Assembly: GCA_010645155.1 (NCBI GenBank)
Contig: CM021317.1
Location: 10,701,445 to 10,765,444, forward strand
Reading direction: 5' to 3'
Length of the DNA: 64,000 nucleotides
From: Tigriopus japonicus
Taxonomy: Eukaryota > Arthropoda > Copepoda > Harpacticoida > Harpacticidae
Under the pieces are notes generated by a model, which had not been told where the DNA came from, did not search any database, and was given only the letters and a program-made list of their open reading frames with translations. Below are positions 1-15,100 of this stretch, piece by piece; the stretch's first letter is position 1; each line of letters opens with the position of its first letter. The position numbers and the translations under genes were made by a program.

Positions 1-130
1 TACTTTTGGACGAGTCTAGTCCCAATCCATTTGTCGATGCATTGTCGTTCTGGTCTAGGATGATGGACCTTTTGGGTCCTAACGCAAGCTCTACACCTTC
101 CCTGATGTCTCGAAGGGTTTCGTAGTAAAT
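1..130 (-). CDS. ham: PRDM3/16-like gene, exon 4 (end of PR domain, runs off the window)
   Basis: The acceptor TTTTTTTCAG is followed at 130 by an in-frame reading that starts [15 protein letters not shown]. With the preceding Gln this gives [16 protein letters not shown], which parallels QIYYKVIKDIEPGEELL in PRDM16. A Ser/Asp/Asn-rich linker continues to position 1 without a stop. The exon is cut by the window edge. The separating intron (206-131) is only 76 bp, in contrast to the giant upstream introns. Confidence 0.85.
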   Translation of the reverse strand, partial: MYYETLRDIREGVELALGPKRSIILDQNDNASTNGLGLDSSKS

Positions 131-3100
131 CTGAAAAAAAGCGAAGGCGCCATTTAAAATCAATTGATTACTGACTCTGTGAAAGAGTGCCTTCAAATCC
201 ACATACCTGACCCTCGACCATGGTGTAAGTGATATTTTGTTGTTCGAGATTGTCCTCAGGAACGCATTGGACATGTTTGAGCCAGGAACCGTATTCAGAG
301 GCATCTAGGAATCCTCGGATTCCTGCGGATGGCACCAATACCTGTAACAAATGAACGAGAGTGATGATGATCACCATCAATGCCGACAAAAATCATCATC
401 AATTGGAGGGGTCGTGATTGAGACATGATTATGGGCCGACTTTCCAGCTCAAATACAATCTCTCGTCCCATACTCTTTTGGCAGGCAGTTCTAGTGCGTG
501 CATGCGTGCACCGGTCGGTGAGCTTGTCTCCAAGATAGATTCGTTTCACTGTCAGTTAGAAGCGCATTCTTTGCTTTTGTTGGTTTTTCCTCCCCACGAC
601 CCTGTTCATTGGTGCTATTCTACCATACTCTGTAGTAGCCAGCCAAACAGACGTATACAGGAGGACGATTTCAGTTTTTTTGACACCCCACCCAGAACAT
701 CTCTCTTTGCTTCTCTTTTGTCAAAGAAGGAAGACTTACTTCATGGTTTGAAATTGCTACCGAAACCAACCAGCGACGTCATTCACAACCACGGTGACGA
801 TCGAGCTCAGCCAGGAATGGGAAAAAAGGAAGAAGAGAGGAGCGAAGGTGACAGAGAAAAGATGGCGACGAATGGTTGGTTTGCAAAGCCGTGGTTCAAG
901 AACAGTAGTAGTAGCAGAAGAAGCAGTGATGGTAGCAACAAGAGTTTGGTTTCCGACGTCGGTGTCAACACGACCGAGTTGAGAACATGGACTAGCACCC
1001 ATTAGGAAGCTCAAAAGTTATGGGGACATCAAAAGGCGGTCACCAAACAGAAAGAAGTCGTCAAAGAAAGGCGGAGAAGAACCCCAATTGAGTTTGTTGT
1101 TAGTGCTTTTTGTCAATGAGAGTGGAGACATCTCTATGGAGATGGGAGCTTCGGGCAGTGAGCAATGGGCAGTTTTGGGCACCCATAAGGCTCGTTAAAG
1201 AGACCAACAATTTTCCACGGACGAAAAATGGAAAAGAAATATCGTTATTTTCCCTATCCAAAAGGCTAACCTGACTTGGACAGATTCGGAAAAAGAGACG
1301 TAGACAGAGATCAAGGCAATCATGAGTAGATGAACCTCAAGTCAAAAGGGGGCTCTCTTTGACGGCATACGTACAGTATATCCCTTGCATATATCTATAT
1401 CTTGTTCGAATCTCCGCAATGAAACGCGGGGCAGGGGGTTCACCCTCGAAAAGTAGGTATTCCTAAAGTAGGACAGGAGGCCGAGAAGGTGTGATCCTGA
1501 ACGGAATTCACACCTGGCCATCAAAGCTCGTCAACAATTGATAGGATCTTGGCCCTGAGATCTTCGAGCACTGATTTTGTCATGATTGTTGCTTGAGCCA
1601 CCAAAATCTCCTGACTCGTGAAAAAGCACGATTTATGAGCCATCCTTATGGTTTTGGCCATCCCCAATGATCACCCTCTTTGACACTCACTCACACTCAC
1701 ACACTCGCCATAGAGAGAGAGATCTAAGCGTTCACCCATCCATCCATTCTTCCAACCATCCATCCATCCATCTATCCACTCATCCATCCGAGGTAGAATC
1801 CTTCAACGACATCTCAATGAGTGTGAAGTGAAGAGAGAGAGAGAGAGTTTTTCGTCTACCAAGTTCAGTTTAAGTTCAGTACAACACACTAGGTACAACC
1901 CAGTATAGATAGCCCAAGCACATTCAAATGTCATCCGTTTGACAGGTCCTTTAGGAATATTTCTCCCGGTTGCGAGTTGCTTTGAGAGCTACCACTATCC
2001 CCTTGAATCCATCCAGGATGGTGATGAATTATTGATGCTACAAGCTCATGAGTAAGGACCGCTCTGTGTACTGTTCTCCGTTTAAGGGTCGATTCGTGAC
2101 GGATCTACTACAACATCGTCATATCATCCAAATCATCATCACTTCAACACTTTTTTCAGCAGAGCCGATGGCTGTCACGCATGACAGTGGGTCACTAGTT
2201 TTTTGCCTTGCCATTAGAAGCGTCTTTAGTCGACGATCTTTCTATTTTCTCTTCGAGTTGGTCTACGTTCAGTACACAACAACCACTTGTCTTGGTAGTG
2301 GCTACTGGAGGTATGGAGATTCAGAGCCACAGAGCGTGAATAAGGCTTTTTGAATGAGCATCTTTCTCTCGGTCGAGAGGACGTCCTGAAAAGATTCCAA
2401 ACATTCAACAACTCTACCCTCCTCAGCTTATCATGAAGGAGACCAATAATGGCAAGATCATCATGATGAGTACTGAAGGTAGCATCCTACCTCAAAGCTC
2501 ACTGTATTGATTGGCGGCATTTCTTTCCATATCTATGAATTGTCAATTTCAATAACCGCAGAATGTCATCTTCAGAAACTTGGTTCACTAATATGTTCCA
2601 AGGGAGGGCAGTATTCCTTTGACAATGTAATCTATTCTTTGACCTGGAGACAGTAGCACAGTGGCGATGGGTCGGAAGCCCCATCTTTCAGGCCACAATG
2701 AGCTTCGAAATTGATTGTATTCTGTGTGAACAGGGAGCGAACCGTTTTTTTGTCCTCCCCGCTCTTCATCGTCACCCTAAATTCAACCAACCAATCCATC
2801 CAATCATCACCAACTCACCAAAAGTGCTTCATGCACTAGGTCAAAATACGTGTGTACATTAAGCTAGTTGGTTTGAACATTCTTCATGGGGAATTTTATG
2901 GGGCCTGAGCAAACAATCATTTAACTCAATACAGCATTTGACACAAAGGACAAACCAGGTGCTAATGTGGCTTTCCGAGGTTGTCTCCATTTCTACTAGT
3001 GCCATGTCAATTCCACTGGAGGTAGTACTCGTAGTTCTAGGCGGCTTTAAGTGGTGTATGAACGTAAGCCCGCTAAACTGTCCCCCTCCATAATCTCCAT

Positions 3101-6100
3101 CACTCGGCTCGAGATGATAGGATTCTCGCCTGATGGTTTTGGTGGTTGTCCTAGTGGTCGTTGGTGCACTTCCAAAAGCAATGGTGGTCGAACTTTGGGG
3201 AGCATGAACAACAAGATCATCCATCCATCGACACCTCGACAATTCAATTCAAAACCATCCTCATCCCCAAGCTCAATTCTTGCTTCTTATATGTATACCG
3301 CAATCATCCCTGTCCAACCAAACAACTTCATTGTCAGCAGAAACATCAACCTTGAACTAAGCCCCCAACATCATCATCATCATCATCGTCATCATCGCCA
3401 CAGTGAGTGTGAGAGGAGAAGAAGAGGAAGAAGAAGAAGAGGAGGAGGTGGCAATGTTGTGTTCACATTTCGGGATTAATCTATTTGTTGTTATCACTCT
3501 GAACGAAACGCTCTATCCAAGGCTAAGGACGATCTTGTCACTTTCATTCTCGCCTCATCATGTCAATCAAAACGAGTAGACCCTTAGGCTTTTGTCAAGA
3601 GCCCTTGGGAAAGACTAGAAACGGGACAATGTCCTCCCCAAACCTAACGGCAAAACGAAAACGAGACTTGGTTGGACGAGGTGACCCCGAGGACACTGAG
3701 TGGACAGTTAGTTAGCGTGAATCGCTTCTACCCCTGTCTTCTTGTTCTTTTTCCTATCCTCCACGATTCCCATGAGGTTTGGCTAATAACCAAGAATGGC
3801 TTTTTGTTCACACGAATGTTGTCCAGGTTGGACCATAAACCTTTGTGAGATGGTGACACTCGGGGGTGTCGACAACGGGTGCATTTGCGCCTACATAAAT
3901 ACATTGAGGGCGTGTGTGAGAGAAAGAAAGACAATCGATATCTTGCACTCCTATCCTAGATTTATGAAGCAACTCTCCTGTACATTTACTATGCATACAC
4001 AATAAATTCTAGGAACAACAAAGCACACATGCACGTGCATCGGTAAAATAATGCCACTCTCCCCATTGGTCAATGGCATTCGAACAAGTTAAAGCGATTT
4101 CTAGATATGCCATTCATAAGTCACAACACACTATCCACGAGATCTGAATCATGTTTCCCATTTTCCCAACGATGACATCAAAGCCTTTTCTCACATATGC
4201 TTGGGTCTTATTGGAGGAGTTTTCACAAGAAGAGTGATGTTTGCAATGTATGAATTGCCTTGCCAAGCGAGACATCGACCGTTTGCTGACTCAGTTTTGA
4301 ATGCAATCCGATCTCCCTGCCAAAGAACAAAGAAGGCACTAGTCACTGGCAATTGGACTATTCTTTAATGATTCCTCACAAAAGTAAGATCTTTGCTGGC
4401 CTCCAGTGCAAGCTCATCGGTGGTGACTAGCCCCATTTGAAACCTCTCCCCTCAGTTTAGCTTTATGACGATAAAGTTCAATTTTAGAGACTTAATGCGA
4501 GTCACCACCTTAGCTGCCGGGGGTCATAATTATAATGATGATGATGTTTACGATGATGAGAAAGAAACAAAATGAAATTGAACCAGGTACAACCGACTAA
4601 AGCAAAGGGCAAATCAAGGAGGGGAGAAGGAAGAGGAGGGATAACATGCGCTTTAAATTTACACACCAAATCAGAGTCGCCCAAAATGAGTCGGGCATTA
4701 CGAACCCTCAACAATAATCGCCTTAATTTGGCTCTCTCCCACAACAAGACTCTCTTCATCTGATATTGACCATCCACGAAATAGTCCTTTGGTACTAGAT
4801 TTACTATGACGGCAAAGTGGTCATAGCAATTCATGTGGCTTTTTTGTATTAATAAAGGTGGCACCGCAATCGTGCAAAGAAGCAAGGACTAATCTCTGCC
4901 TAGTTTAAGTAATCATCACCGCCCTACACAATGCACTCACTCCCTGCAAACGCAAACGCAGAAAGGAAGAGGCCATTTCATTTTGTGGCTCTGATCAAAT
5001 TTCGAGGCGTCAGCACAAGCAACAAACATGAACAGGCTCTTCTTCATAAGCCAGCCAAGGATGAGAGTTTAAATCCGGATTGAGTTGAAATAACTCCCGG
5101 AGACGAAGAGCTTAAAACTCTTGAAATCTCGCTTGATAAAAGGAGAGGCATTCCCATATGGTCAGGATGACGCTTTGTGTCAGTCAATTTCAGTTGCACA
5201 GAACACCCCGAAACCTTTGAATATCCCATTCAAATGAAGTGGGTGAGTTTTTGGGGCGGTTACCGTGAATGGAAACCTTCGGGAAACCTTTGGGGCTCTA
5301 GGGAAAACCATATGACGTGAAGAGCTGTGTAGATGGATGTGGTGGATGTGGAACATCAAAGGTCTTCTTCTGGCTCCATTGGTTGAGCTCGCCATGAGCC
5401 ATGAACCCGTCAACTTTTGTCCCCTTTTCCTCTTTTCTATCATCTCTCTACATGGAACAACTTTCTACTCTTGAGGGGGTGAATGGAATTCTCCCAGGCA
5501 ACTTGGATGTTATTCTTGGGTTTGGGTGAATGTCTTTTTTCCATCCGAAAATAAGCTAAATCGAACAATGTAGAGCTGACGATATAATACAAATTATTCT
5601 ACGTAGACAAGGCTGTTAGACTTAACATGGGACAACAAAGTTTAAGATATATGCATTTCCTCAATCCAAATGAAGGATCCTTGACACCCCAGAACACTGA
5701 ACCTATTTTGGCAAACAAAAGCCCAGTTGGTGAGGAGTTCTTTTTCCAAGTGGCTTCTTGCAACCCCCTGCTCTTCCTGAGCTTTTCCTTCGAGCTGCTC
5801 GTAAAGTTTTCGTTCCTTTTCCATTGATGAAACCTTTGGAACACGACAACGATCAACACAAGAGAGAATGAAAGAAAGAGCCGGAAGACTTTTCCACTTT
5901 GATGTCCTCATTCATGTCGTCGCCGTCGTTCACCATTAGAGATTACAAAGGGAAACCTATCCATTGTCTCAGGACCTACGAGATAATAATTCTCGAACTT
6001 CTTCCCATTCTGTTTCTCCTGGTTTTCCGTCGCTGTCGGTAAAAGCTCGAGACAGTCATTTTCCTCCCTTTCCGTTCAAATCAGTTTCATTTGGAGTGGT

Positions 6101-9100
6101 GAGAAGCCCCGAGAATCAAAGGAGCATTATTAATTCCTGGGAAGACGAGAAAATTGAATTCGTGATAAATCGTGGTAAAGGTTCCGCCTCTTTTCGCTTT
6201 CCAACTTACACCCTGTCTCACACATGGACGTACTACATGTGTGCGCACGCGGGGTCTATGAGGTATTCCATCACCCGTCTAGCGCCTCATGTTCTGGATA
6301 TCTCAATCCATCAATGGCACCAGGACTCACTCACAGAATATCTGGCCCTGTCTATTTCTTTTCCGTCTCCCAAGACAGGATTGAAACTAATCGGGAAAGT
6401 CAAGGAGCGCCCGGCAAAATGGACACTTGCAAGTCATCATAACTCATATTTTCCTGACAAATTCCGGACTCGTGACCGCAATCGACCCGTGGGCTCAAGT
6501 CGACCCCTTTCCCCCTTTCCCATTTCCCCCAAATATCTCATTCTCTTTAAACAGGTCGACTAAACAGTGCACTAGCGAGCACCCTTGGGCTATTAATGGA
6601 TGCGACAAGCCCAATAATAATACAACAACATAGCGAGATTATCGGCAGAAGCGAATAATAAAAAATGGGTCGAGGGAGGAAAAATGGAAAAGGAGGAGGC
6701 GTACAGGACAACAATGAAGACGATCGACGGCGAGGAAAACGAAAACGGCTATTAAGCACACTCACATGTGTATATGTGTACGTATGGACCGTGTTAGGAA
6801 CGGCTCTTGCCTTTGACCTCTCCTTAAATTGAGCTATTAACCGATTTTTGAAATACGATCCAACGAACTCGCGATGTAGATATATGTACTGTATGTGTAT
6901 GAAGTTGGCCGTGTGTGCACGAGTGAAATGGATGGAACGATTTCATCTCAAAGTTACGAAGTGAGCCCCATGGACACAGACCCTGGGAAAGCCAAGTAAC
7001 TCGAGTGAGTGAAAGACGTAACGCGTATTTGCCTTAGTTATTTTTTCTTAGCCTCTCAATATAAAGGCCTAATTTCATATACACTGTTTATCGAGTTTTC
7101 ATTTCAAAAAGTCATACATTGCTCGTCTGTCCTGGCATAGATCGAGAAAAAATAGGCTCATATGGTAGATAGCATAACGAGTGTCGTTTTGTTGTTGATG
7201 TACAACCATTTCCATTCGGTAGCCCGTTCAAAATAGGGTGTTGGGAGGGAAGGCTCATCTGTGCGTGTTGGAAGCTCATCCAAGTTACTCCTCGGAAGCT
7301 TAGCACCGCGGAAAACGAACGAGGATTCGAGTCCATTTTGTGTGTTCCAGATCTGCGGGGGGTCTATTCAGCATCGGTGGTGGTTTATGCCACCACAACC
7401 AATTCCTCTTCTCTCTCCCCCCCCCCCTCTACAACCATCACCACCCAGATTGCCAACTAGATACTTTTAGTACATGTCAGCACATCAGCTCGAGGCCACT
7501 CTCACGAAAACACCTAGCCTTTTGTAAGCCAAGTGGAGCGCAGTCATGGTCATGAGGATTATGGAAGAGGTGTTTTGCAAAAACTACTACCCCCACCAGC
7601 CAAGATCGTGCACGCCTCCCGACGAATTAGACGATCTGTGGCGTTCTCAGACAAGAAGAGGAAGTCACCAAGAAGCCTCGGATCAGATCCCCTAACCAAA
7701 GGGAAATGAGACTGAACGAACACATGGATCAGTCAAAGAGCCTCTTAGTTGAACTGGTGGTGGTCACCCACTACGAGGAAGAACGGAATGGGATCGCATG
7801 CGAGAGCCAACTTCACATAGGCTCCTTTCAACGACAGAAGAACTTGCTTGCTCGAAGTAGTCTTGTCTCGTGAACGAAGTGTTGTTCCAAATGTGGAAAC
7901 TTTCTCCCAGCACACTGACTGCACCTGCAAATCTCTATCCCCACACTAGTTGGCTTTTCGAGGACATAAAGTTCCGATTCTCACGAGAAGAAAACATCGC
8001 CCACAAACCACGTCTCGCTTCGTTCACACTTTCAAGAAGCCCGACAGAGGCTCAAAGTCAGCCACCCTTTTTTCATCATTCATTCCGTCAAGGGAAAATG
8101 ACGGAATGGGCGAGTTAGAATTACTGGCCTGTCAAGAGATTGTCAAGTCATCTTAATTACTCATCGACTTATTAAACCGACCACCTTCAGTTTGCTAGCC
8201 TTCTATTTATATTCTGATTGATGGTGGGAGAACATCCTATCAACCGAGAAATCCTATTGAACCAAAGTTTATGCGAGATTTTTGAATATGTTTTCAAAGT
8301 CTAGTTACTATTACAGGTCAGTAAGAAAACTGTTGATGTAGAGGAATATCTTTTTTTCACTCTCCTTCTCTTCTCGCTCAAGACGGCTCATCCATCTAAC
8401 GGTGCTTGAGACCGTGGGGATTTAGCCGTAACATTTATCTTCCATTCCTCTGGGAGATTAGCTTAAGAAGCAAAAGAACTACAGTTCCATATGACAGACA
8501 CTCACAGACACTGTTGGGTGGGTGGCCATTGGGTATCAAATCTGCTGAAGCTCATGAGAAAATAGGAGTAATTACGAGGGAGATCAAAAGACGAAACGGC
8601 GAGAAGAGATGCTTTTTTACATAAATCGTGTTCAAATTCTCAAATCAATCTTGGATCAAGCTTGTGACATATCTCTGTTTGAAATCCAATTTTGCCGACT
8701 AAAGAACTAATTCGACTAGGAAAAAACAGAAAAGCGATTGCGAAAACCTTTACTCGAAGGAGAAGAGGCTTATCCAAGGTTAAGGATTGCTCCATTTACT
8801 TTATTCTGACCACGTTCATTTGCTTTGCTCTTCATGACAAAAGAAAATTATGGCAAAGAAAATAATTGCTATGTTAGAAATGTGCCCATCAATGCAAAAA
8901 CTGCCAATAATAGCCTTGGCTAAAGTCTCTCAATGATCGTCGGCTCAATGCAATTTTCTAGCTCATGCGGGCGCGTTTTAGGCTCACTGAGCTAAAGGTT
9001 TGAGCTTGGAATCAGTCATGTAGGTGTACATACACTCGGTGCTTCCTTTGTCACTTCAACTAGAAGTTTTTCTGCTTGCAGGTCCTCCTTGTGCTCCTCT

Positions 9101-12100
9101 TGCCCTACAGAACAGTTGTAGTAGTAGTAGTTATAGTAGTCGTCCCTCAGTCATCATCAGAGTAGTGTTGTTGACTCGTGAAAGGGACTCGTCGAATGTT
9201 GTTGCTTACTTGGGACTGACTGATCCCACTGAATGTGGAGGAGTAAAAGAGCACAATGCTGAGTAAACACATCTCAGCCTAATAATGAATACGTTGAATG
9301 GAAGAAAGAGCTCCATGCTTGCTTGGCCGTCTAGTTGAATGCTCTCTTCTTTCTGGAACGTATATGTGTATCGGCACCATTTTCAGCCAGCCACTGTCCC
9401 TCCATGTACTGTACTGTGCGTACAAAGAGCATACAGTGCATGTGAAGTCTTTTCGAATAATGTTGAGGGTTACCCAGAGGGCTCCTTACAGCCCCGGCAA
9501 TTTACGTAGAAGTCTTTTGAAGGTTCTTTTCCAATGCTCACACAGCAGTAATAGGTTGGTACAAAAGTAGTCAAAGCAAGCAGAGAACGGGTGTGTGAGA
9601 GAGAGAGAGGAGAAAGAGGAGGAGGCGAGAAGGGAGGGATGAACGTCCGTCCTCTTCTTTTCTAAACCTAATAGAGACATCAAATCTGGCTTTGGGTATT
9701 CACTCGCTCCATCCATCCATCCATCCATCCATCCATTCCAGCTACGCAGGATCTATTAATGTAATGCCATGGTCACATATATGTGACTCTACGTGTGAAC
9801 GTGAAATAGAGCGATGACACGCCTACTGTCCATATTATGTATGGGTGTTGTGTTCAGATACACGGTTCCTCCATTCAGTAGTATTAGTGGATGAGGGAGG
9901 GAGGCTGTAGACGTTGGTCCCTTCAATTTGGGATGACATGAGTTATGATTTTTTAACCCCTGGATTCTGCCGTCGGGATTTATTAGGAATCAAGTTCTGG
10001 GGAAGAGATGGACTGATGAACTGCACACACAAATCCACGAAAACAACCGAACCAACCAACTTCCTACGGTAATAATCATTTTCAACGACCTTCTTCGTTC
10101 GGGTTTGTTCTTTCAAATTTTGAATTCTCTTTCATTCAAAGAGTGGGAAGGAACACATTCGTTCATTTCAATCAATATATGAGCGGTGTGGCAAGCTCAG
10201 CGAATGTGAAATTGAGTAACGAATTTCATTAATGCTTTGTGACAGTTACACGACGCACACGGTATTCGGTTTGTCAAAATCTAGGCTTCAAGGTAGTTAG
10301 TGGTGCGATTGTGATGATTGCTATCGCCTTTATCTACTCGTTGTCCCTTTGGCGGCTGTACGTACTGTAGGGGATTCAGGACAATCTCAAAAGCGATAAA
10401 ATATTGTCACAATCTCTTGTGTCCTCTTTCCTCCCAAAGGTTGATTGTCATCGATGAATGTGGTTTATCTCCTGTACCGCAAAAATTCCAAAACCATACC
10501 GATCAGTCAGCAGCTACTCGGTGGGTTGGTCCGATTGGGTCTCGACAATCACCCGCTCCCCTCTTTGGGAAGGGAGATGCTTGTTTAATCTTCTGATCAT
10601 TGACACAAAAGCCGCTTGGATTGAAAGTGATTCAATTGTGGTCGGCAATCTCTTCATTTGTTGGCAAACCCACCCGATTTGCTCGAGATCACGGTGCCCC
10701 AAGTTGGCAATTCTCTCCTGTGACTCGCTCGTCTCCTCCGCTCACAAGATGAAAAGTTGAACCGAAAGATGCTCCTCAATCGCCGGCAAGATCTCTCTAT
10801 TCCTTGGGCTCATCTCTGAACGATAAGGATGACGCCACTTTCGTGTGCGTCGACATTGGCGGCGTCTCGTTCGCCAAGGCACTCTTCGGCCTCCGCCAGA
10901 TCTGTTCATTTCCATTAGGATGAAAGTCACCACGAGATGTTCCAGCTCTTTGCTCGCTTTCTGGTTGCGCACTCTGACACGCATGCACCGACTCGCTCAT
11001 TTTGGTGGCATATGCTCAAGGATTGGCCCTATTAAGGCGCTTCCAGCGTTTGCGGACAGATTCAAAATAATTCGGGAGAGGAATAAAAAGACCGAAGAGA
11101 TTTGAAATGTCTCTGTCCTGACACCCGCCCATGCATGCAAGTCCACAACTCCGTGGTAGGTTCTACAAATGACACCCAGTAGAAACCACCAAAGAGCATA
11201 ATCGTCTGACGAACGCAAGACTCATTGAGTAAGTGAGAAGAGGAAAGAGAGAGAGAGAGACGAGGTTGTAAGCCCTGATGATGGTTGGTGGACGAGTCGA
11301 GAATATTATCCTTTGACTTTCAGCGCCTCATATCAAGGCAGCAGATGGGACTCCAAATCATACCACCCCACAAGCACATCGTACTACATCCATATGGGCT
11401 AAGGCACCGACTCAGTCCTTGTCCCTCTGCTTGGATCAACTGATCCAGCTACTACATACGGAGTGGACACATCAGAGGTCTCCTCGTTCAAACAGCTCAA
11501 TTGCATTCGCACTATTCACTCGGGGGAAGAGCGTTGGTCTCGTTCCATGGTATATCATGATAGCGTGATAAATGTATTCATTCATCCCCCCCCTCTCTTC
11601 CACCACTGCTTAATCGGTCTGAACTCAATTTTTGATCGCTCTTCTATCTAACCGTTGAATTGGATGGCTAATTGACGCTGCCGCGAACTGCACTGCCAAG
11701 TGCGGAGACCGATACAAAAAGGGCGTCTGTTGGACAATCAATGCATATGAAAATGGAAAAAAACGCTTACCTCCCAAGCGAAATCTTTATTGGTGACATC
11801 AAGCGCCCATTTGCCCAAAAATGGTCCATATCGCATGCCAGAAGGAATCTCATCCTTGGTCCACACGCCCAAGACATTGTTGCCAGATCGAATCTTTGAA
11901 GGCCGCATTTCAATCTGAGGTGGAGGATTCAGAGCGAAGTTCATGTTCAACTTCTCCAAGAAACTCTTCATGGCCATGGCCTGGGCTGCTGCCGTAGCTG
12001 CGACCTTGTCCATGGGTTTGTTGTCTTGGTCATTGAGCATTCTCTTGGCTAATTCCTCTTTGATTTTGGAGGCACTTTGGACGGCACTATTGGGCTCCTG

Positions 12101-15100
12101 ACTCGTCCCAGTGACGCCTGTCATCGACATTAGCGCTTCCATTGGTCCGGATGACTCTGATGCTGGGGGCTTGGATAACGAACCATTCGCCACAGTTAAG
12201 TCTGAAAGAAGCAGAAGAAAAAACGAATGAGATTCTGTCTTGAAAGGAATGGCTTATTTTGAAAGAGGGTGGAGGAAAACGCAACAAACTTACTTGGGGC
12301 AAAAGGATGTGTTCACTTAAGACCCTCCGAAAATTAGAATGATGTGTCGCTTCGAGGATTGTCAAGTGGGGATTTACGGATCCCGTTATCTATATGGTCT
12401 CTTCAGTTGACATTTGACAACTATGTCAACTGCGTCGGCGGTGAGTTGCTTCACTCACTTTCTGGCTCACAGTTGAGAAGTTGAAGTGATTTTTCTACCT
12501 GCTACCCGAACAGCAGCTTGGCTTCATCGGACATTGTTGATTCTGATTATATGTCTTAACCGAAGCCTATCTCAGAGACACAACTAGAACTAGAACTTCC
12601 CGAAGAGAATCCTAGAATCGCCTCCTTCTTTCTTGGCAAGTTTTCTGTTTTTTTTTGTGGGGATTTGAATCGTTCACAAACTCAAAGGGATAAAGCCAGT
12701 GGCAAATTTCACCCAATCTTCTTGGCTTTAATTGAAGTTAGGAAGTCTTCCGTATTGTTTCTGTGGGGCACGCAAATCATCCCTCATTGAATACCTGGCT
12801 CTCCTAACATGTTCTGTGGATTGTGTTATGCGGATACCAATCATGAAGTCAACTCTTAGTCAATCTGTTCTGTTTGCAGTGAAAGGTTGTAAAACAATAA
12901 ATGTCTATCTTATCATGCTAGATTAGCGAGAGACAGACTCTTTGACGTGGTCATCATCAGCAACATCATCATCATCTGCCGTGAATGCCCATCGTAGAAC
13001 CCGACACCAGGTTTAGTCGTACAAGGTTGCTTTTAAGTTCAGATCTCACCAGGGACAATAAATATCTAATGAAGTGAAACGTGCTTTCGGGGGGCATTTG
13101 GTCTTTCATTTTAGCAATCCTGGTCAAATCTTGATCCAATGGATGAATGTAACCAAACGAATTCAGCTAGGGATTTGGGGGCCAAACTGGCTAGGGATGG
13201 ATCAGATCTAGGCTTGGGTATTTCATAGATTTCATAGTTGAAGTTTGCCAAGTAAGGGAAAAGCTTTTGTTTTGGTTGATTGTCAAAGCAGGGAATGGTA
13301 ATTGGGCTCGAGAATTTTAATAAAGTTTTTGGGAGGGTTAGTCTTGGCTCTGACATATTCCTAGCCATTTTGGCACCAGAATCCTCAGCTCAATTCGTTC
13401 GATTACACTCATCCATTGTCAAACGGTCGCAATTTGGCTAATTTTCTTTTTTGGAAATGCAAACTAAAATAGCAAGGGCGAAGAATTACAAACAAGGAAC
13501 CTCAGATGACCAACATATTTGTTGAAAGTATTTTTAGATTATAACTGAGATTGTATTTTCTTCCTTTGAAACCACATTACACTCCAACCATAGACAAGAA
13601 GAAATCTTAGACAAGAAGAAATCAATAAATACTACCTACAAGTATTTGATTGAAATTCCAATTTGATCAATCGGCTTGAATTAATAAAGCATAAAATGAG
13701 ATAGTGCCTGTAAAAAAATAACCAGCCTTCTATAGCTGTTATATTAATATATATTATTATAGCTACTATGTATAAATAACCAGCCTATAACATCCCTTAA
13801 AATGCTGGTAATGTTAGTGGCTTGTTATTCAAGAATTCTTAAACTTGATTTTTAATGTTGTTGTTTTTCATAATGAAAAACAAGTAATTTTCTTCACACC
13901 AGAACGGTGTGAGAGCTGTTTCAATACAGCCAAAGAGATGGATAAACCTTCATTAAAACAGATTTCACATTAATTATATTTCCTTACATTCGTTTTCCGG
14001 GTATTACATTAGAGACCTACCCTGTTCATGCACAGTTTATTGTTCAATAAACTGCGTGCAGTGCGTAAGTAGTCAGGGATAACGGATGACATAGCTTGGA
14101 ATCACATACGTATATCCAGTTCTTGAACACCCGCACAACTGTACACACACACACAATTTGGATCAATGATCACTTGCCTGCTACTGATTCCCGATTAGTT
14201 TTTATGAAGCGATGATCGAAGATGCCGAAGTGTTGATCACCTCAAAGATTCCTCTGGGCGGCATTAAAAAAAGTTGAAATAAATCCAATGGATTGAGTAG
14301 ATAACATTCGGCGCTCACAGAAGAAGGACAGGAAGAGACTTGAGCCCTAGATGACAAGAACTAGCGACTTCTTAAGAATCTAAAATTGCAACCCTCAGGC
14401 TTTGATGTTTCGCCTCGAGAGGGCTTAGGCTGTTGTCTCGAATCAATAGTTGATCAAAGCAGAAACATCCGTCGTATGTGAGGTGTGCTCGTTCCAGCAA
14501 AATGACCAAGATGTGTTAGGAAACAATGAGTCAAAATTCTCAAGGCCTCAGGCTTTGGGGTGAGACAGACATGAATAAACAGCAGAACAAGAGCGAGAAA
14601 TCGTCTTGATCTACTTACTGGACCGGACCAGGAATGAAGAACTGCTGTCGTGAGTGCTATCAATCCCTTGAAAATTCAAGGCGTTGTCTGTGAATTGGAA
14701 CTTGCATGACAAAACTTCAAAAAGCTTTTTGTTCCTTCATAATTTGTTGACACGTTCGTGTAAATCTGAACTTGACTCAGAACTCACTCAAGTGCTGGCT
14801 GGCTATGTTCGTCTTTCAGATCCTGGAAGTTGTTTCTCTTGAGAAAAAAGTGGTATAATTATAAAGTTGGGGAAACAGTTTCCCATTCAACTAAACAACT
14901 ACTACAACAGCAACAACAAAAACAACAACAGCAACCTAAACAGTCTCTACCTAAACCTGGCTCACTGAGACGAGAAGGTGTTCCACTCCACCCCATTCAC
15001 TTTGAATATGCCATCGTCAACATCTTATTAAGTGAAACAACTTTCCTTGAACGGCTTATTTGGCTGGTAGAACCAATTTCAGATTCAGCGGTCACAAAAG

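Noticed and set aside
418..1005. 195-codon plus-strand frame
   Set aside because: It lies inside the PRDM intron, has no family resemblance, and has Ser runs from simple repeats.
1342..1524. Possible tRNA B-box (TTGTTCGAATCTCC near 1402)
   Set aside because: No A-box or cloverleaf could be drawn around it.
6547..6765. Other short frames in the PRDM introns and at 57-63 kb
   Set aside because: Codon content is random, frames overlap on both strands, and none shows a family motif.
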